Shown: piece after piece, positions 38,362 to 47,500 of the stretch
How the letters are laid out: every line of letters starts with the position of its first letter
Numbering within the stretch: the first letter of the stretch is position 1
Source: Pontibacter deserti
Lineage (GTDB): Bacteria > Bacteroidota > Bacteroidia > Cytophagales > Hymenobacteraceae
Direction of reading: 5' to 3'
DNA: 64,000 nucleotides
NCBI RefSeq assembly: GCF_023630255.1
Contig: NZ_JALPRS010000001.1
Location: 806,001-870,000 of the forward strand
Program-made: the position numbers and the translations under genes
Notes under the pieces: model-generated
Database searches by the model: none
What the model was told of the DNA's origin: nothing
What the model saw: the letters and a program-made list of their open reading frames with translations, nothing else

Positions 38362-39339
38362 ATGAGCACCAGACGTAAATTCATAAAAATATCAGCTATA
38401 GGCGCTACTTTTTTGAGCGGCGGCTTTCAGTTTGCCAGCGCCTTTGCCGGTTCTGTTAAACAAGGAAAAGGCAGCAAACCCATAGTCATTTCTACCTGGG
38501 ACCACGGCATACCCGCCAACGAGGCCGCCTGGAAGATTCTATCCAAAAACGGCAGTGCCTTGGATGCGGTAGAGGCAGGTGTACGTGTGCCTGAAGCAGA
38601 CCCGAATGTGCGTACTGTTGGTTATGGCGGTTACCCGGACCGGGAAGGAAAAGTAACGCTGGATGCCTGCATTATGGATAAGGACAGCAACTGCGGATCT
38701 GTAGCCTTCCTGCAGAACATCAAGCACCCTATTTCGGTTGCCCGCAAGGTAATGGAAGATACACCGCATGTGATGTTAGTAGGTGAAGGTGCTTTGCAAT
38801 TTGCTTTATCCAAAGGATTTAAAAAGGAGAACCTGCTGACTCCTGAGTCTGAAAAGGATTGGAAAAACTGGCTCAAAGAATCAAAGTATAAACCAGTCAT
38901 TAACATCGAAAACCACGACACCATTGGCATGCTGGCTTTGGATGCTAATGGTGACCTGGCAGGAGCTTGTACCACCAGCGGTGCTTCTTTTAAAATGCAC
39001 GGGCGCGTGGGGGATTCACCCATTATCGGAGCGGGCTTGTTCGTGGATAATGAAGTAGGAGCTGCCACGGCCACAGGCCTGGGCGAAGCGGTAATCCGGA
39101 TGGTGGGCAGCCATTTGGTTGTTGAACTCATGCGACAGGGCAATTCCCCGGAAGATGCCTGCCGATTAGCCGTAGAACGTATCATTTCCAAGCAAAAAGA
39201 TGTGAAAGACCTACAGGTTGGTTTTATTGCCCTGAATAAGAACGGGGAGTATGGCGGCTTCTGCATCCACAAGGGCTTTAACTATGCCTTACAGGATAAA
39301 TCGGGAACTAAGCTACTGGATGGAAAGAGCAAGTTCTAA
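38362..39339 (+). CDS. N4-(beta-N-acetylglucosaminyl)-L-asparaginase
   Basis: This 325-aa Ntn hydrolase cuts the GlcNAc-asparagine bond, the last link of an N-glycan to its peptide. The N-terminus MSTRRKFIKISAIGATFLSG is a Tat-type signal. The nucleophile Thr187 lies in NHDTIGMLALDANG, where autocleavage creates the active beta chain. GACTTSGASFKMHGRVGDSP and GAGLFVDNEVGAATATGLGE supply the substrate-binding loops. The family is the lysosomal AGA and flavobacterial glycosylasparaginase group. It overlaps cutC by 20 bases and follows GH125 by 62 bases. With GH92 and GH125 it completes the route from high-mannose glycan to free sugars and Asn. Confidence 0.93.
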   Translation: MSTRRKFIKISAIGATFLSGGFQFASAFAGSVKQGKGSKPIVISTWDHGIPANEAAWKILSKNGSALDAVEAGVRVPEADPNVRTVGYGGYPDREGKVTLDACIMDKDSNCGSVAFLQNIKHPISVARKVMEDTPHVMLVGEGALQFALSKGFKKENLLTPESEKDWKNWLKESKYKPVINIENHDTIGMLALDANGDLAGACTTSGASFKMHGRVGDSPIIGAGLFVDNEVGAATATGLGEAVIRMVGSHLVVELMRQGNSPEDACRLAVERIISKQKDVKDLQVGFIALNKNGEYGGFCIHKGFNYALQDKSGTKLLDGKSKF

Positions 39340-40084
39340 CCTGGTTCCGGTACTGGAAATTTGTGTAGATTCTGTTGCCTCTGCACTGGCTGCCGAGCAA
39401 GGCGGGGCACAGCGCGTCGAGCTATGCGATTACCTGGCGGGAGGTGGTACAACACCCAGTACCGGTATGATCGAGGTGGTTCGGAAAAGTATAAATATAG
39501 GCCTGCACGTACTCATTCGTCCACGCCGGGGAGATTTTCTGTACTCTGAGGCGGAGTTTGAAGTGATGAAAAAGGATATTGCCCTGTGCCGTGAACTAGG
39601 AGCGGATGGTGTAGTGATCGGTGCGCTGACGAAGTATGGAAGTATAGATACTGCCGGAACAGCAGAATTAATGGCGCAGGCCGAACCGATGAGCATTACC
39701 TTCCACAGAGCCTTCGATCTTTGTGCTGATCCTATAAAAGCGTTGGATGATTTACTGGCTCTGGGTGTAGATCGCTTGCTCACATCCGGTCAGCAGGAAA
39801 CAGCACTACAGGGAGCGGAACTGATCCGGGAACTTCATAAAAGAGCTGCGGGAAAAATGATCATTATGCCCGGTGGGGGAGTAACTCCTGCCAATGTACA
39901 GGAGTTACTAAGTATAACCGGTGTGCGAGAAGTACATGCCTCCTTTCGCAAATCCGTGGCAAGCGAAATGCAATTCCGCCAAGACTCTCCGCCCATGTTT
40001 AGCTTTAAGCAAATTTCAGAGTTCGAGCAGCTGGTAGCCGATGTGGAGCAGGTGAGAGCTATGCGTGCAACTTTTAAGGTATAA
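39320..40084 (+). CDS. cutC: CutC family protein
   Basis: This 254-aa TIM-barrel protein of the CutC family (PF03932) starts VPVLEICVDSVASALAAEQG and continues with RVELCDYLAGGGTTPS, VLIRPRRGDFLYS, ITFHRAFDL, LTSGQQ and IMPGGGV. I place the start at the ATG at 39320; the frame is open further upstream only inside the preceding gene. CutC was named for copper tolerance in E. coli, a role that has been questioned, and its enzymatic function is not settled. Here it overlaps the glycosylasparaginase gene by 20 bases, which ties it to N-glycan breakdown rather than to metals. No copper genes are nearby. No export signal is seen. Confidence 0.9.
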   Translation: MERASSNLVPVLEICVDSVASALAAEQGGAQRVELCDYLAGGGTTPSTGMIEVVRKSINIGLHVLIRPRRGDFLYSEAEFEVMKKDIALCRELGADGVVIGALTKYGSIDTAGTAELMAQAEPMSITFHRAFDLCADPIKALDDLLALGVDRLLTSGQQETALQGAELIRELHKRAAGKMIIMPGGGVTPANVQELLSITGVREVHASFRKSVASEMQFRQDSPPMFSFKQISEFEQLVADVEQVRAMRATFKV

Positions 40085-40100
40085 AAATATACTTCTGTTT

Positions 40101-42401
40101 TTACTCAACAATTGATTTCGACCTGTCCTCTTTGGCTGTTCCCCAGATTGAACTTGGAAGGTTTCCCATCTCAAAAACCAGCTTGCCACCCAGCATCAAA
40201 TCCTTGTGTAGGATGTATGACTTTGTGTAGAGTTTTCCGTTGAGGGTTATACTTTGAATGTACTTATTCTCCGAGCTATTATTCAGGGCTTCTATCTCGA
40301 GTATTTTCCCGTTAGGCAATGTTAAAGTAGCCTGTTTTACTGCCGGACTTCCAAACACATAAGCTCCATTGGCAGGATTTACTGGGTAGAAGCCAAGTGA
40401 CGAAAAAATATACCAGGCTGACATCTGCCCCACATCCTCATTGCCGATCAGGCCATCAGGTTTAGCAGTATACATGTTGTCAACTATAAACCGCACCTTC
40501 TCCGCTGTTTTCCAGGGCTGTCCGGCATAGGCGTACAGGTAAGTAATGTGGTGACTGGGCTCGTTGCCATGTGCGTATTGCCCAATCAAACCGGTTATGT
40601 CGTTAGACGCTTCTTCGCCCATGTCGCCTTCAGCGGTAAACAGCGAATCGAGTTTATGAGCAAAGGCTTCCTCGCCGCCCAATAAGTTCATCAGCCCTTC
40701 CACATCCTGTGGCACCAGCCAGGTATATTGCCATGAATTTCCTTCGGCATAATCATCTTTGCGGTGGGCCGACTTGAACGGATCGAATGGTGTGCGCCAC
40801 TCGTTCTGCGAAACGCGGCCACGCATAAAACGGGTCTGTTTGTCGAAGTAGTTTTCGTAGTTTCTGCCGCGCTTGCTGAAGTATTCGTAGTCCGCCTGTT
40901 TGCCCATCTTCTTAGCAACCTGTGCAATGCTCCAGTCTGCAATAGCATATTCCAAGCCTTTGGCTACACTTTCTACCTCAGCGTCTGCAGGTATAAAACC
41001 CTTTTCCTTAACATGTGCCAGACCAAACTCATTACCCATTGCGGTGGCTTTCATTGCCTCGAAAGCTAGCTCATGATCAAAACCGTTGAAGCCCTTAAGT
41101 ATGGCATCGGCCACGACCGGCACGCTGCTATAGCCCACCATGGTATTGGTCTCGTTGCCCATCAGGTGCCACACCGGTAACTTGCCCTGCTGTTGGTAAA
41201 TTGCCAACATGGAATTGATCATGTCATTCACCCTGTTCGATTGAAGGATGGTAAATAGTGGGTGTGCTGCTCTGTAGGTATCCCAGAGGGAGAAAGTAGT
41301 TAAGTTTGTAAAGTTTGCCTTCGGGTATACTTTCTTATCGGTGCCACGGTAATCGCCGTTGTAGTCGTTGAAAACAGAGGGTGCGATCATGGTATGGTAC
41401 AGCGCAGTGTAGAAAGTTATTAGCTGTGCCAGTGTATCAGTTTTTATGCGCACCTTTTGTAACTCACTATTCCAGGCAGCATCGGCTTCCGCTGCTACTC
41501 TGTTAAAATCCCAATGCGGGATTTCAGCTTTGATGTTGGCCAATGCATTCTCGGAACTTACAGGAGAGATACCTACTTTCAGTTTTATCTTTTCACCACT
41601 CTTTGTAGCAAAATTGGCGACCCCTTTAATTCTGTTCCCTTTAGAAGCAGCAACCATATTACCCAACGAATCACTTACCTGAAAGCTGGAAAAACCCTCG
41701 ATAGGCTTGGAGAAAACGGCTGCGAAGAAAACGCGCTGGTCTGCGGCCCAGCCCTTAGAGTAGCGGTAGCCATAAAGTATGCTGTCGTTGATTTGGGTAA
41801 TAAATGTTTCGGTTGGTTGGTCCCAGCCAATGCCTTCTTCCAGGTCAAAAATGATATGCCCCTGATCAGTCTCCGGAAAAGTATACTGATGGAAGCCCAC
41901 CCGTTCCGTGGCCGTCAGCTCGGCCTGTATATCGTAGCGCTGTAGCTTTACGGCATAGTAACCTGGCTTGGCAGTTTCTTCCTGGTGCGAGTACAGCGAC
42001 AAAAAGCCCTTCTCCGGATTTTTATGGGTTCCTTTAAGCAGCTTTAGTGTGCCTGTGGTTGGCATAACCGCTATATCACCCAAATCGCCTATACCTGTGC
42101 CGCTCAGGTGTGTGTGCGAAAAACCAACAATGGTAGAGTCGGAGTAATGATAACCAGAACACCAGTCCCAGCCTTCAGTCAGGTTATTCGGACCCAGTTG
42201 CACTGCTCCAAACGGCACATTGGCTCCCATAAAAACATGCCCGTGGTAGCCGGTACCAATATAGGGGTCTACATATTGGGTAAGGCTGGCATTATTCTCT
42301 GAAGTCGCAACTTTATTCGTGCTTTTACATGCTGCAATTGTACTTATAACAATGGCAAAAACAGCTGCAAATTTTATAAAGGGGATGTACTTACTTAGCA
42401 T
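40101..42401 (-). CDS. GH92 alpha-mannosidase lipoprotein
   Basis: This 766-aa GH92 enzyme has a lipoprotein signal: hydrophobic stretch FAAVFAIVISTIAAC with Cys at about residue 25, so it is membrane-anchored and possibly surface-exposed. Family segments are YVDPYIGTGYHGHVFMGANV, GFSHTHLSGTGIGDLGD, AEGNSWQYTWLVPQD (acid Glu region) and GNEDVGQMSAWYIFSSLGFYP (base Asp region). The THLSGTG motif groups it with the enzyme at 20474 rather than that at 22869. It is convergent with cutC across only 16 bases, with no room for a separate terminator. It is the third GH92 in the window. Confidence 0.95.
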   Translation of the reverse strand: MLSKYIPFIKFAAVFAIVISTIAACKSTNKVATSENNASLTQYVDPYIGTGYHGHVFMGANVPFGAVQLGPNNLTEGWDWCSGYHYSDSTIVGFSHTHLSGTGIGDLGDIAVMPTTGTLKLLKGTHKNPEKGFLSLYSHQEETAKPGYYAVKLQRYDIQAELTATERVGFHQYTFPETDQGHIIFDLEEGIGWDQPTETFITQINDSILYGYRYSKGWAADQRVFFAAVFSKPIEGFSSFQVSDSLGNMVAASKGNRIKGVANFATKSGEKIKLKVGISPVSSENALANIKAEIPHWDFNRVAAEADAAWNSELQKVRIKTDTLAQLITFYTALYHTMIAPSVFNDYNGDYRGTDKKVYPKANFTNLTTFSLWDTYRAAHPLFTILQSNRVNDMINSMLAIYQQQGKLPVWHLMGNETNTMVGYSSVPVVADAILKGFNGFDHELAFEAMKATAMGNEFGLAHVKEKGFIPADAEVESVAKGLEYAIADWSIAQVAKKMGKQADYEYFSKRGRNYENYFDKQTRFMRGRVSQNEWRTPFDPFKSAHRKDDYAEGNSWQYTWLVPQDVEGLMNLLGGEEAFAHKLDSLFTAEGDMGEEASNDITGLIGQYAHGNEPSHHITYLYAYAGQPWKTAEKVRFIVDNMYTAKPDGLIGNEDVGQMSAWYIFSSLGFYPVNPANGAYVFGSPAVKQATLTLPNGKILEIEALNNSSENKYIQSITLNGKLYTKSYILHKDLMLGGKLVFEMGNLPSSIWGTAKEDRSKSIVE

Positions 42402-42690
42402 GAAGCATACATTTTACGATTGTAGAAGGTTAGGTATCTTTTACTAAAAGTGGCCTTTAATTTAGAATATAAAAACTGGTTTAGCTAATGGATATTCGAG
42501 GCAATAGAATATCTAATATTAAATAATTAGTTATGCCTTAGCATATAACTCATACCTAATAAGTGCCAGGTGCAAGCTATTAGTTGGTTATAGTAGCATT
42601 GTAAAGCTACTGCTATTTAATGAATAGTTTTAGGGAGATGCTCATGCAAATTTATTCACCTCAATTTTAAATTTATTACTAAAATAGATT
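42402..42690. other. AT-rich divergent promoter region
   Basis: This region separates the GH92 lipoprotein gene from the DUF2975-type operon. I see AT-rich sequence with no gene. A palindrome at 42691-42719 adjoins the rightward operon. Confidence 0.45.
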
Positions 42691-42719
42691 AATAAATTAT
42701 TGTAATTCGATAATTTATT
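42691..42719. promoter_or_regulatory. candidate operator palindrome
   Basis: AATAAATTAT (42691-42700) is matched exactly by ATAATTTATT (42710-42719) around a 9-nt centre. It lies 20 bases before the likely start of the DUF2975-type gene. It may be the binding site of the small Xre regulator encoded in that operon (inference), or simply an AT-rich hairpin. Confidence 0.45.
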
Positions 42720-42739
42720 GTTATTTTTGGTTATTGAAA

Positions 42740-43279
42740 ATGCATAAGACTATGAAGAACGTAAGAATTATCGCCAGCATCCTTTTTTTAATCAGCAGAG
42801 CAGTAGCTGTGGTTTATTTTGTTACAGCACTTTATGCCACACTTGTACTGGCAGCAAACGAAGTTTTTTCCGGCATAAGCTGGGTCGAAACAACTGCGCA
42901 GGGGCGGTTTACTATTATGTATCCATTTACGAAGACGCCCTTCCTTCTTGGGGAATATACTTTTGAGTTTATACTGATGATGATGCTGGGCGTTGTTGGG
43001 TATGGCACGTTTGCCTGGCTGCTAAGTGAAGTGTTTAAAATATTTAAACAGGAAAAGCTCTTTACGCAGAATGGCGTGCAAACGCTTACCATTTTCTACA
43101 TGGCCAATTTCATAGTACCAACAGTTGTGCTGCTTATTAGTCTTTTCTTCGAAGAATACATCCAGTACCTGATCGTCTTTACGCTGCTGCATGGTGTGAT
43201 AGGCATTTTTGCTTATTTCATGGCCAGCATTTTTAATCAGGGGGTTTTACTACAAAACGACCAGGACCTTACAATTTAG
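42740..43279 (+). CDS. DUF2975-like four-helix membrane protein
   Basis: This small integral membrane protein has four hydrophobic segments (about residues 8-40, 70-95, 113-135 and 140-165), as in DUF2975 proteins. The frame also has a TTG at 42734 and an ATG at 42752; I prefer the ATG at 42740, giving 179 aa. Two bases separate it from a 67-aa Xre-type regulator, and this gene pair is common in Firmicutes and Bacteroidota. The function is unknown; the pairing suggests that it modulates the regulator or senses a membrane signal. The following ABC-M1 operon starts 350 bases on and may be controlled by the pair. Confidence 0.75.
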   Translation: MHKTMKNVRIIASILFLISRAVAVVYFVTALYATLVLAANEVFSGISWVETTAQGRFTIMYPFTKTPFLLGEYTFEFILMMMLGVVGYGTFAWLLSEVFKIFKQEKLFTQNGVQTLTIFYMANFIVPTVVLLISLFFEEYIQYLIVFTLLHGVIGIFAYFMASIFNQGVLLQNDQDLTI

Positions 43280-43281
43280 CT

Positions 43282-43485
43282 ATGCCCATTATTATAAACC
43301 TCGACGTGATGCTTGCAAAACGGAAAATGAAGTCGAATGAGCTGGCCGAGATTATTGGTCTGACTACTGCTAACTTATCTATACTTAAAACAGGAAAAGC
43401 CAAAGCAATTAAGCTTAATACACTGGAGAGTATCTGCCGGGCGTTGGATTGCCAGCCAGGAGATATTCTGGAATACCGCGAGTAA
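43282..43485 (+). CDS. small Xre-family regulator (YozG-like)
   Basis: This 67-aa protein is a single helix-turn-helix domain of the Cro/C1 type. The core is MKSNELAEIIGLTTANLSIL followed by KTGKAKAIKLNTLESICRAL and DCQPGDILEY. The last motif is typical of the YozG/HTH_26 group. It is translated two bases after the DUF2975-type gene, so the two are co-expressed. A 29-base palindrome in front of the operon is a possible autoregulatory site. A hairpin at 43571-43588 separates it from the ABC-M1 genes. Confidence 0.9.
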   Translation: MPIIINLDVMLAKRKMKSNELAEIIGLTTANLSILKTGKAKAIKLNTLESICRALDCQPGDILEYRE

Positions 43486-43570
43486 TAAAAACAACAATAC
43501 TATAATATACTTTTTTCAGCTTTAACAAAGGCTGAACAGACTCCACTTTGCCAGTATGTATCACTTTACA

Positions 43571-43588
43571 CCTGCTTAAAAAAGCAGG
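43571..43588. other. small hairpin before ABC-M1 system 2
   Basis: CCTGCTT (43571-43577) and AAGCAGG (43582-43588) form a perfect 7-bp stem with an A4 loop. No T-run follows, so it may be an attenuator or regulatory hairpin rather than a terminator. A second weaker inverted repeat, TTCAGC/GCTGAA, lies at 43515-43536. Confidence 0.4.
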
Positions 43589-43636
43589 ACAGGCTGCCCT
43601 TTGCCTAAATATTTACGATAAAGCTTTTGAAATAAG

Positions 43637-44542
43637 ATGATGAACACGCTAAGTATTAAGAATATCCGAAAAACATACGCTAACGGAGTCACAGCCCTTA
43701 TCCAGGTATCGCTGGAAATAACCAACGGGATGTTTGGTTTGCTAGGGCCGAACGGGGCCGGTAAATCTACACTTATGCGTACCATTGCTGCCCTGCAGGA
43801 ACCTGATACCGGAAGTATAACCTTTAACGGAGTTGATATACTTCAGGAACCTGACTACATGCGAAAGAGCTTAGGGTACCTTCCTCAGGAGTTTGGGGTT
43901 TATCCTAATGTATCAGCCTATCATTTACTTGATCACATTGCCGTTTTAAAAGGAATCCTGAACTATAGTGACCGAAGCAAGCAAATTAAAGAGCTGTTAC
44001 ACCAGACAAACCTGTGGCAGCACAAAGACAAAGCTGTAAGCTCTTTTTCTGGTGGAATGCGCCAACGCTTCGGTATTGCGCAGGCGCTGTTAGGAAATCC
44101 CAAAGTAATTATTGCGGATGAACCTACTGCCGGCCTAGATCCTGAGGAACGCAATCGCTTCCATAATCTACTGCTGGAAATTGGGGAGCAGGTAATAGTT
44201 ATACTTTCAACCCATATTGTGGAAGACGTTCGGGATCTATGCCCGCAGATGGCGATTATCAGCGAGGGGAGCGTACTGGCGCAAGGCTCACCGGATATAT
44301 TCATACAGGAGTTGCAGGGTAAAGTATGGGCTAAAACCTTAAACATAACTGAACTGGCAGAACAGGCCCATTTAAACATTATATCAAAGCGTTTTTATGC
44401 GGGCAAAACTAAAATACATGCACTGTCTGATGGAAAGCCTGGTGATGGTTTTGAACTGGTAACTCCGGATCTGGAAGATGTCTACTTCAGCACTTTATTT
44501 TCTGCATTTACTCCTAACCTTAAAACCGCGGAACTATGCTGA
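43637..44542 (+). CDS. ABC transporter ATP-binding protein (ABC-M1 system 2)
   Basis: This 301-aa ATPase is clearly paralogous to the one at 12305: shared stretches include TYANGV, GPNGAGKSTLMRT, LGYLPQEFGVYP and PDLEDVYFST. Walker A, signature FSGGMRQR, Walker B VIIADEPTAGLDP and H-loop STHIVEDV are all intact. It overlaps the permease-peptidase gene by 7 bases. The start at 43637 gives MMNTLSIKNI; the second Met may be the true start. The Xre/DUF2975 pair lies just upstream on the same strand, in place of the LytTR pair of system 1. Confidence 0.94.
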   Translation: MMNTLSIKNIRKTYANGVTALIQVSLEITNGMFGLLGPNGAGKSTLMRTIAALQEPDTGSITFNGVDILQEPDYMRKSLGYLPQEFGVYPNVSAYHLLDHIAVLKGILNYSDRSKQIKELLHQTNLWQHKDKAVSSFSGGMRQRFGIAQALLGNPKVIIADEPTAGLDPEERNRFHNLLLEIGEQVIVILSTHIVEDVRDLCPQMAIISEGSVLAQGSPDIFIQELQGKVWAKTLNITELAEQAHLNIISKRFYAGKTKIHALSDGKPGDGFELVTPDLEDVYFSTLFSAFTPNLKTAELC

Positions 44543-47500
44543 TGTACTTAACCAGGTTTGAGCTACTGTACCAACTGCGCAAGCCCTTAACCTATGTGGC
44601 GTTGCTAAGCTTTTTGCTCTTCGGCTTTATGATGGGGAGTGTGCGCCATTTACCTTATCCGGATGTGTACCGCAATGCTCCATACAGCATTACCTACATG
44701 GTTGGCATTCTGACTTTAGGTATAATTTTCCCGGTAACAGTAACAGTAGCTCAGTCATTCCTGAAAGACAGGGAGTTTAAGTTTGAGGGAATCTTATATG
44801 CAACACCTATAGGCAAAAGCAGTTACCTGTCTAGTCAGTTTATAGCCTTATTTGGTACATCATTATTTATACTTTGTGTTGGCGCTTTGGGGATCCTGAT
44901 TGGGGCTTACATGCCATGGTTGCCTGCCGCAGAGCGTGGGTCGTTTACAGCAATCCATTACGTATGGCCTGTACTTGTTCTTGCCATTCCGAACATCATT
45001 TTATGCATAGCTTTTACAGCCAGCATTGCATGGTTAAGCAAAAGTTCATTGGGTGTGTACACTGCTGGCTTATTGTTATACATCTTATACATTACAGGCT
45101 CCATTTTCTCTAACTCGCCCCTTATGGCTGGTGCTTCTCCTGCATCTCCTGAAGCAATGGCTCTGATGGCAAAATTAGATCCCTTCGGACTAGCCGCCTT
45201 TTTCGAACAAACCCGTTACTGGACAATAGAAAACCGCAATGCTAACCTTTTAAAGTTGAGTGGTAATTTCATGATCAATAGGATTCTATGGCTGGGAGTT
45301 TCTATAGTTATAGTTGCTTTATCTTATAGAATATTCTCCTTCAGAAGTATAAAAACTTCTGCGCCCAAGAAAGGAAGTAAACTAAAAGCTGTCGAAGAGT
45401 TGCCTGCTACCTATAAGCCTATCAATGTTGAGTTAAAATCATCAATTCATATCCTAAAAAGTAGCTGGAGCCTGACAAGAATTGATCTGAGCCAGGTGGT
45501 GAGGGGAATACCATTTGTACTAATTCTTCTGATGGTAACAGGGCTTTTGATAATTGAAACGGCTAACAAAATAGACGGTGGGACGCGCTTTGCTGCACAC
45601 TTTGCACATTCCAGTTTAATGGCAACAGCCATTTTCGAAACGGTGCCTTTCATGGGTACTCTTATACTTCTGTTTTATAGCAGCGAATTGCTGTGGAAGA
45701 GCAAGAGCGTTAATTTTCTTGCTATAGTTAGTTCTACTCCGGTTTCCAATGTTGCCCTTTATCTTTCAAAACTGATAACTCTTGGTCTGATCGTTTTTGG
45801 GTTAGTGTTATGGAGTGTGGTGGTAGCAGTGGCGGTGCAGTTTTACTACCAGTATACGATTATAGAATGGCAGGTGTATACTTCGCTGTTATACTACATT
45901 GGGTTGCCCTTAGTGCTTTTAACCATCCTGTTGCTGTTTGTGCAGAACCTGTTTGCAAACAAGTACCTGGCATTGTTAGCCAGTGCTATAGTTGTTTTGC
46001 TTCTTAACAGTAAGTTAGGAGTGGCTCTAGGAATCAAACACCCGTTGCTCCGTTTTGCCAATACCCTGGAAGTACCCTTGTTTCAGATGAACGGCTTTGA
46101 CAACTATGGTATGGCCTTCCGTTGGCAGATGTTTCATGAAATTTCGGTAGCTGTTATACTTCTGATTATTACCGTAATGCTATGGAACAGAAATCAGGTA
46201 GCAACTCTTATTCGCCGCACGCGTGGTGTAAGGTTTAATCCGGCTGCTACTGTATTAATTGGATTTGCTGCAGTACTGTTGCTTTCTAGTTCTGTTTTTA
46301 TTTACCGGCAGGTAGCTGCCGATCCAGAAAGTATAAACCAAAAGGAAAAGTTTGACTGGCGGTACGCATATGAGCTGAAGTATAAAACGTATGAAAGCCT
46401 TCCGCAGCCATCCATCACCCATGTCACCACCACCATCGATTTATATCCGGGTGAGCATCGTTACGAAGTAAAAGGGAAGTATAAAGCAGTCAACAGGGAA
46501 GCAGTAAGTATAGATAGCCTGTTGATTTCTGTTGACCAAAATATTGAGCTTACTTCCCTGAAAATTGAAAATGCCAGCCTGGTTAGGGAAGACAAAGCGT
46601 TCGGACATAACATTTACTATTTGCGAAAACCACTGGTGCCGCAGGACAGCATCACGATAGCGTTTAGCTTTACAGCTGCCTGGTCACCTTTACAGCAGCA
46701 CGTGCCTACCAATGCTATTCTATCTAATGGGTCATTTATGAGGATCAGCAGGTATTTCCCTGTTTTGGGCTATCAACCAGAAAATGAAATAGACAACGTG
46801 AAGGAAAGGCTGGAGCGGGGACTACCTGAACAGGAACCTTTAAGGCACGCACTTGCTGATGCGCTTGATGATTACCAGTTTATTATACTGGATGCTGTGG
46901 TATCGACAGACGAAGACCAAACTCCCTTAGGAGTCGGTGAACTAGTAGGAAGCTGGAAGAAGCAAGGTAGAAACTATGCACGTTTTAAAACTGATCGCCC
47001 GATACCTTTTCGTTTTGCAGTAGCCTCTGCCAAGTACAAAGTGAAAAAAGATAGCTTTCAGGACATTGCTATAGAAGTGTATTATGACGCCCGGCACTAC
47101 CAGAATGTAGATAGGCTGATTGAAAATGCGAAAGCAACCTTAGCATACGGGCATAATAATTTCGGACCCTTTCCCCATAAAAGCATACGGTTTGCTGAAA
47201 TTTCATCTTATGCTACAGGCTTTGCCGCTACAGCTTATCCTACCATTATTTTTTCCAAAGAAGACCAAGGCTTTCAGGCAGATTTGCGCAAAGGAGATGA
47301 ACAGGATATAACCAACCAGTTGGCAGGCCATGAACTGGCGCATTTGTGGTGGGGGAGTGCACAAGTTAACCCCGACATTCGGGAAGGCCACAGCTTGATG
47401 ACAGAGACGTTGGCACAGTACACAGAACTCATGCTCTACCGCAGAGCACACGGCTTTACAAAAAGTCTGGAGCTTTTAAAAGTGCACCTGGACTTATACT

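Noticed and set aside
39251-39319. longer CutC start
   Set aside because: The extra 23 codons lie entirely within the glycosylasparaginase gene and match no CutC N-terminus; the ATG at 39320 fits family length.
42734-42739. TTG start for the DUF2975-like gene
   Set aside because: An ATG two codons later is more likely; no ribosome site favours the TTG.
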